From the NCBI GenBank assembly GCA_020650975.1, contig JAIPMN010036372.1, positions 1 to 23,981 of the forward strand: 23,981 bases of DNA, read 5' to 3'. Shown piece after piece: positions 18,261-23,981 of this stretch (its first letter is position 1; each line of letters starts with the position of its first letter). The position numbers and the translations under genes are program-made. This DNA comes from Apostichopus californicus. Lineage: Eukaryota; Echinodermata; Holothuroidea; Aspidochirotida; Stichopodidae. A model generated the notes under the pieces. The model searched no databases. It was given only the letters and a program-made list of their open reading frames with translations, and was not told where the DNA came from.

Positions 18261-18865
18261 ACCAGTTGAATTTTAATAGATCAGGAAAGTAGTGTTTGAC
18301 TGATAATGGGTTAGATAATTGGCATCAGGCCCAATATCAGACAATTGGTAAATAATCAGCATTGGCAAAATCCATTACGCTACCGAATATTTGGAACCGA
18401 TTATTACGTCCAACATAAATGATTGTATTTTTCCACGCTTTTGATTCACCACAACCACAACGGGAGAAGAATGTATCTCATTCGATTCAACGCTATTCAT
18501 AACCGGAGAAGGTGTGCTAATCTACCGTGTAACGGTATCGCCAGTCCCTCACGCGAGTTTGTACTAATGCTGTTCGATACACTATCCAGTTTTGGCAGTT
18601 AACTTTATACAGTTTACCCGTGTTAAGCTTAGGGGGATGACGTAATTATTATTTTCTTCACTTCGCTTCTTGCATCTAAAAAAACCTGTTATCCATGTTT
18701 AACGATTGATAAGAAAGATTTATTGTCTTGACTAAATATAAAACTAGAGCAATATACTTTTGAACCACTGACGGTTTCACCGTAGGTGAAAACTGGAAAG
18801 TGAAAACGATAACATTAGGCTTAATTCATTGTGAGTTCTACGTACATTAGGCGGGGTTCACCCCT
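18261..18865. other. Non-coding DNA, nothing firm recognised
   Basis: AT-rich. 'ttggaaccgattattacg' near 18390 is similar to the hairpin word at 20811, hinting at another member of that repeat. Confidence 0.4.
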
Positions 18866-19776
18866 CAGTCCGACAAGTTTTCAGTCGGATAAGTTTTCAG
18901 TCATAAAATACACGTTTCCAGTCCGAAAATAAAATACACGTTTTTAGTCCGAAAATAAAATACACGTTTTCAGTCCGAAAATGAGATACACATTTTCAGT
19001 TGGGGAATGAAAGCAGTTTTAATGCCATAATATCACCAATAAACAACCCTGGAATGCGAGGTGGGAGTTAGGGACATTTCGGCAAGTGATCACCAAACTC
19101 GGTTGCGTTCTTGTTCGGTCGTAGGATGTCGTAGGAAATCACGTTATTACTTTTCACCCATATAGTGGGGGCCTTTTTTTCATTGTAGACGAAACACTGC
19201 TCTATTCCGCACCAGAATGCATGTATATTGTAGTTTTTGTCCAGACGAAAGCGGACACCTCACCTCAGAACATCGCACATGAAACATTTCCGACTACTCA
19301 CCTTGGGGTGTGAGAATATTACTATAACAACAAATTAACCAGCAAAGTTTACAAAACAAGCTAAACTTATCCGTGAGGAAACTTTGGTAGGTGGTTCAGG
19401 TGATTTACATTATAGATTATTGAAGAAAAATAATAGGATCATAGGAAGAATTATCGGCAAATAGATATTTATTTGATTACAATAATTTGTGTTTTGTGTA
19501 TGTATCTTTCACAGTGTATATGTCAACAGTATACAACGTGTATTTTATTTTCGGACTGAAAACGTGTCGGACTGAAAACTCGTTTTTTCGGACTGAAAAC
19601 GTGTATTTTATTTTCGGACTGAAAACGTGTCGGACTGAAAACTCGTTTTTTTTCGGACTAAAAACGTGTAGTTTATTTTCGGACTGAAAACGTGTCGGAC
19701 TGAAAACTCGTTTTCTTCTGACTAAAAACGTGTATTTTATTTTCGGACTGAAAACGTGTCGGACTGACAACGTGTA
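18866..19776. mobile_element. Foldback element with minisatellite arms
   Basis: The left arm (18866-19000) is a tandem array of cagtccgaaaataaaatacacgttt-like units. The right arm (19534-19776) is the reverse complement: repeated units of cgtgtattttattttcgga followed by ctgaaaacgtgtcggactga and, between them, actcgttttttt variants. The two arms face each other across about 530 bases of AT-rich unique DNA, so the whole could form a large hairpin. Open frames across the right arm (repeating FSPKIKYTF-type words on the minus strand) are translations of the repeat, not a protein. This fits a Foldback-type element or a minisatellite that was inverted. No transposase is present. Confidence 0.8.
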
Positions 19777-20849
19777 CCCTTACTAGTCTGGCTAGAGAAC
19801 AGTTGAGCTTCATAACTGTTCAGTTGGAAATGCACCCAAGATTTTACAAATGTGATAAAATAATGAAATCAAGGCGCTAAATACTCCTAAAAATGTTTGG
19901 CGACAGTCCTCAGTAGTTCTACTGCATAACAGTATTTTGTGATTAGGAAAACATCCCCTGACCGCATGTACCATACGTGCTAAGAAAAAAACCTTTGCAG
20001 TAACTGAACTCCTTCACTGCAACCAACTAAAGCAAGGCTGATTTCCAGCGACACGCGCGACAAAGTCAATGGGACTTTAGTGTGTGATTTCTCCCACATG
20101 TAGTTAAGTCAATGGAGAAGCGCCATTGACTTACCGTGTATGATCGTTTGAAAAATGTTCGATCCGAAGGTTTCCCTTGTAGATGTTAATCACTGAAAGC
20201 TTGAAGCAAACGTTCGGGATTGTTTTATATTTCATAATAAAATAAAACTGTTAGCAACCTGCTTATCCACTAAAGCCTGTGTCTGTGTAAGAGAATGTGC
20301 AAAAGTAAGTTGGCTTACTTTTATATATTATTTTTGATATTAGATTATATATTTCGATATCAGATTACGAACTAACGGATATTTTAATTCCGTGCAATAT
20401 ACTTTTCACTTCATTTATGTTGGAGTTGCAACACTGATAATGGTATTATACCAGTTGTAAAAGCTTTCCTTAACTTTTTGTTTTCATTTTGTAGCCAATG
20501 GCTACTATTATTCCCCTGCTGTAGTCTGTACAGCACTGCCATTAACTGTGTTGTGGCGGGATTGCAATATTGCCACTCATCGTTGTAAACGTACAGTGCC
20601 CCATGTATGTATGTCAGTGCTCTTTATTTGCTCAATTAATCATACTGTGAAACTTTAAGTCGTTCATTTACATCTTTGATTGTATTGGCCTAGAAGTTTG
20701 TAATCATGCATAACACTAAATCATACATTAGACCAGTTCTACGAAACTCATGAAATAATCCGTAATCGGAATCGGCCTGATTGTCACAGGACCTAATTGG
20801 TAATCGGTGAGAACCGATTATCATATAATCGGTCGAACACAACAGGAAA
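19777..20849. other. Non-coding DNA with short hairpins
   Basis: A perfect hairpin taagtcaatgg / ccattgactta lies at 20105-20133 with a 7-base loop. A second at 20813-20833 reads accgattat cat ataatcggt, overlapping a third pair atcggt / accgat at 20803-20818. No exon was recognised. Confidence 0.55.
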
Positions 20850-20868
20850 GTGCGTTAGTGTAGTAGGA
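20850..20868. repeat. Second copy of the 19-bp word
   Basis: gtgcgttagtgtagtagga, identical to 15652-15670 and 17 bases after the ataatcggt hairpin. Confidence 0.7.
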
Positions 20869-22650
20869 GAAACTGTAGGTAAGTATCGTCATTCGTAAAT
20901 ACTCAAACCAGTAAGTTTTGGGGTTTATGAAGGAATTTTCCAGATGTTCCCTGGTATGAGTTATCATTTCATTTAAAATTTCTAAAGGACAAATTTAATA
21001 TTCTGAAAACTACATCTGGTGATGAGTGGAGAACAAAAGCAATGTCACATACACATGTTCCTTGAAACATTGGAACTGCAGTGTCCATGTTTTAAACGGT
21101 AATCATATTATTATTACAAAGGGCCGTGGATTGTGTACTGTTACATAAACAGGACACATGAAGAAAAACATTTGCATAATCACTCAAGAATTCTGCCAAA
21201 TAATGTTGAACCAGTGGCAAATACTGATGGCAACTGGACACAACTCTGTTCTTAGAATTTGGATGATCACCCAATATTGTATACAGTACTGATTTCGCTT
21301 AACTCCTGTTGAAATTCGTTAAAAGGAAAATAAACGATTTCTTCGTTTTTTATCGAAATTCGACGATTTTTATAGAAATTCAACGAATTTTAACGATTGG
21401 TTATCTCAGTCATTTCCTTCGTGCAATTTTCAACGATGCGTTGAAATTCTTTTTTAAACGAAATAGAAGGTCAATATGTGGTTACGCGAAACGTCGGAAA
21501 ACGCGTAACTTCGTTTATTAGTATCAGTTAGACTTTGGTACAGCCGTTTGAAAGCAAGAATATTTACAAAAGCATTCTCAGGCTTGCATGAGTAGTAACA
21601 CTCAAAGAAACATGTAGTAAAACTGACGGGGGACGTTTTCTAACTGTGAACCCCAAACACAGTGACATAAGTCTTAACTTCGCCAGGCCATTTTGGAGGT
21701 TGCAGTACAAGCTATGTACCACGAGGCACCCTTCCAGATAAGTTGGAGTGCAGTTTAACCATTTAAATAACAATGAATGGACATAAATAAACTTGGTTTA
21801 CTTGCAGATTACGAAAAATAGTTATTTTTAAGAGATGTTAATTTGGTTTTTTATTAGAGTTGAAGTATGAAACTTTGTTTCCGAGCGAAAACATGTTATT
21901 TGAAGCAAAATAAAGATGCCCCGCCCATTCTGCGAGGACGCTGCCATTTTTCAAAAAGGCGTTTTCTCTTTTTATGTTTTCTATTTTGTTTAATATAGAT
22001 TTGGCATGAGACATGTTACTCAGGTTAACTTTGTTGGAATAATTTTATACCAGAAGTGGAAAAACTTAACAGTTATTACTTTCATTTCGGATCATTTCCG
22101 AACAAGATAACACACAATAAAAAAACGACCTTATTGAATGAAAATATACTGAAAACCATATCGCAAAAACACAAAATCGCTTATAACTCGAAAACGGAAG
22201 GAGATATCGACTTTTGTCGGCTGGTTAGGGATTTCAAAAACGTAATTTTGTTGCGCTCTTTCCGCCTAAGTTATTTCTGAGTTTCTCCGACGTAAGCTGC
22301 AGAACATAATTTCACTATACCAGTTCCGCGAAATTTATTTACGCAGTAAACATCGTTCATTATGTTTTCTTTCACAACGAATATTCAAAGTTGTGCTCCA
22401 CACGCTTCACAGATATTGTTTTATGTCGTTCATTTTCAATTCTACTTCTAAAATTACATTTTCGAACGATGCACTGCATGCCTTATCAAACATTCCTGAT
22501 TAGTAAAACTAAGGAAGGATATTCAAATATATATTATTTTCATTTGATATGATTTCATGAGCTGTTCTACTTGAAAAACGAGGATAAAATCGAAAAACAA
22601 AACATTTACTTCTCATGTGACGCATACCGGGAGACCAATAAAAAGTCCCC
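20869..22650. other. Non-coding AT-rich DNA
   Basis: Holds a tract rich in TTCG, AACGA and CGAAATT words at about 21309-21520. Otherwise no exon, RNA gene or mobile element was recognised. Confidence 0.45.
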
Positions 22651-22657
22651 CTTCTCA

Positions 22658-22903
22658 TTAACTAAATTGACATGCCGTCAGGCCAGTTGAAAGCCCTCCC
22701 CAGTAATGCTTGATCAGCTCTTCCCAATATACAATACTCAAATAAGCAATGAAAATATATTCATTTTCCACAGGTTTCTCCCCAACGTGGGCCCCAAGCC
22801 ACTGCTTTATTTTCTTAGTAGTCATGGAAACAATTGTTTGCAACTCTCTTGCTGGCCATGTTTGTTCAAGTTTGATTAATAGCACGACTTCTGATTGGTT
22901 CAT
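22658..22903 (-). CDS. Unrecognised short open frame, weakly HTH-like
   Basis: An 81-codon frame from an ATG at 22903 to a stop at 22658. The middle reads ARELQTIVSMTTKKIKQWLG, which loosely resembles the turn and recognition helix of a homeodomain-like helix-turn-helix (K-I-K-x-W). The usual Asn and Arg after Trp (WFxNRR) are missing. A stop lies just upstream of the ATG and no good splice sites were seen. It could be chance, a transposase piece or a decayed exon. Confidence 0.15.
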   Translation of the reverse strand: MNQSEVVLLIKLEQTWPARELQTIVSMTTKKIKQWLGAHVGEKPVENEYIFIAYLSIVYWEELIKHYWGGLSTGLTACQFS

Positions 22904-22959
22904 TCAAGATGAACTTTCTATCCCTGCTGGATTGTTCTACTTATATATATGAATGAATA

Positions 22960-23590
22960 TTTGGTTTTCAATTAACTTAGTTACAGGTAACATCCATTCC
23001 ATTAGGAACAGTAGGGGTAAAATAATTTTTGCTTCTAGAGGCAGCCAGCCACAGGTTCTGCAGTGCTAAACCCCCCACGAAGATAAATACTATGCTAATT
23101 AACAGATGGTAGGCGTGAATTTGACAAAGCCAGGTTTATGATTGGACTAAGCCTCTCAAAAAGTTTGGTGGCTGGGGATATCCAGGGTAGGGAATGCACG
23201 TGTAAGCAGCATACTGTAGGTGGCCCAGACCCAGGCTGCGACCTTAATTACCAGGGCAGTCCATCTGCATTCGTGGGCAACTTACAGTAGCTGGGTTAGG
23301 GGGAAAATAACAGGATGTTTTTTTATTTTGCATGCATTGAAGCCGGGGGGAGATTTTTTGGACGGAATGCGCTCAGAAAAGTTTGAAAGTGAGTGCGGTT
23401 CTGTAGTAAACGGTACTGTAGTACATCAAGTAACACAGGAATTTATTGGAAATAAAGATCTCTTTGATATCCAGCTACGACTGTTTCATTGTGGATATTT
23501 TTTTTTATTTCTTGTTTTTCTGACGCTGCGTTCCTTAGTGAGTTAACTTAAACTTATCTTAGTTTAATACTAGCCTATAACTTAAGAGTC
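22960..23590. other. Non-coding DNA before the LINE fragment
   Basis: Nothing firm recognised. GC-richer at 23040-23250. An open frame at 23220-23546 lacks any domain. Confidence 0.4.
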
Positions 23591-23595
23591 GTAGA

Positions 23596-23886
23596 ATGTG
23601 CTTGTTTCGATCGACTAAGACTATTGTCTGGTTTGGCCGGGCCACGCAAGATGATATCCGCAGATTATCTGCAGTGGTCAGGTCAGCTGAAAAGATAATT
23701 GACGTTGATCTCCCTTCCCTGGAGTCGCTCTATAAAGACAGGTCTCTTCGTAGAATGCAGCTCATTTTGAGCGATTCTGATCACCCTGCCAATACATATT
23801 TTAATTTCTTGCCATTGCACCGCAGACTCCGTACCTTTAGAGGGAACAGGCGTTTTACCGCCAGTTTCTTTCCATTGATTGAATAA
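23596..23886 (+). pseudogene. 3' end of a LINE reverse-transcriptase ORF
   Basis: Ninety-six codons ending in TAA. The words RLSAVVRSAEKIIDVDLPSL, SLYKDRSLRR, DSDHPANTYFNFLPLHRR and FTASFFPLIE match the C-terminal tail pattern of many CR1/L2/Jockey-type non-LTR retrotransposon ORF2 proteins (..KIIGV.LPSL..LY....LR....I..D..HP....F..LPSGRR.R....R..R...SF.P). Only the tail past the polymerase core is present, so the copy is 5'-truncated, as usual for LINE insertions. The stop codon TAA is embedded in AATAAA at 23882-23887. The clade is uncertain. Confidence 0.85.
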
Positions 23887-23889
23887 AGA

Positions 23890-23890
<1 letters not shown>

Positions 23891-23981
<91 letters not shown>
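23891..23981. repeat. (TCTA)n microsatellite, LINE tail
   Basis: About 22.75 perfect TCTA units run to the window edge, starting three bases after the LINE polyadenylation signal. Its true length is unknown because the window ends inside it. Confidence 0.97.

Noticed and set aside
19477-19770. Minus-strand 97-codon frame with repeated FSPKIKYTF words
   Set aside because: It is a translation of the minisatellite arm, where the repeat unit happens to lack stops.
18866-19776. CRISPR-like direct repeats
   Set aside because: The spacers are not unique, the units are contiguous and inverted between arms, and the DNA is eukaryotic.

Overview
This window looks like AT-rich, repeat-laden genomic DNA from a marine deuterostome invertebrate, most likely an echinoderm (possibly a sea cucumber). 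The assignment is an inference. It rests on intron-split immunoglobulin-like exons, many TAGGCC and TACAGTA words, dispersed AGGTCA-rich repeats, and hAT, DIRS-like, LINE and MITE relics typical of such genomes. There is no prokaryotic gene organisation and no convincing tRNA or rRNA gene.

The main cellular gene is a plus-strand series of five Ig-like domain exons at 4096-4407, 9791-10117, 11259-11585, 12643-12972 and 13761-14105. Each has an AG acceptor, a GTAAG donor, an open frame and phase-1 introns on both sides (312, 327, 327, 330 and 345 bp, all multiples of 3), so they can be joined or skipped without breaking frame. Exons 3 and 4 are a recent tandem duplication (period 1384 bp) that includes part of the upstream intron. 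No signal-peptide exon, ATG start, transmembrane exon or polyadenylation end could be identified, so the gene is seen only as an internal slice. After exon 4 the frame stays open over a diverged Ig fragment and a hydrophobic stretch.

The DNA around and between the exons is dominated by repeats. These are a hairpin MITE (1205-1368), an A/T-tract inverted array (2115-2430), dispersed AGGTCA-rich modules (2512-3460, 5115-5960, 7966-8830), a GGGGTAAAAAAAACAA array of mixed orientation (6306-7164), a GGGACGCAAACTTTTTT array (7878-7949) and a 280-bp TTAA-flanked MITE (10842-11121).

The right half is mostly mobile-element debris. A DIRS-like retroelement relic (about 14383-15640, perhaps continuing to 16007 and 18074-18260) is followed, in the same GC-richer tract, by a structurally complete but coding-dead hAT transposon (16016-18065) with perfect 16-bp terminal inverted repeats and a perfect 8-bp target duplication. 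Next comes a foldback element with minisatellite arms (18866-19776), then about 3.8 kb of DNA with only short hairpins. The window ends in a 5'-truncated LINE whose tail is a TCTA microsatellite running off the end.

The most interesting signals are the modular phase-1 Ig exon array with domain-specific loss of core Ig residues, the possible alternative ending after exon 4, the nested hAT, the nuclear-receptor-like direct repeats spread by repeats, and four separate short-motif arrays with homopolymer tracts, copied in both orientations.
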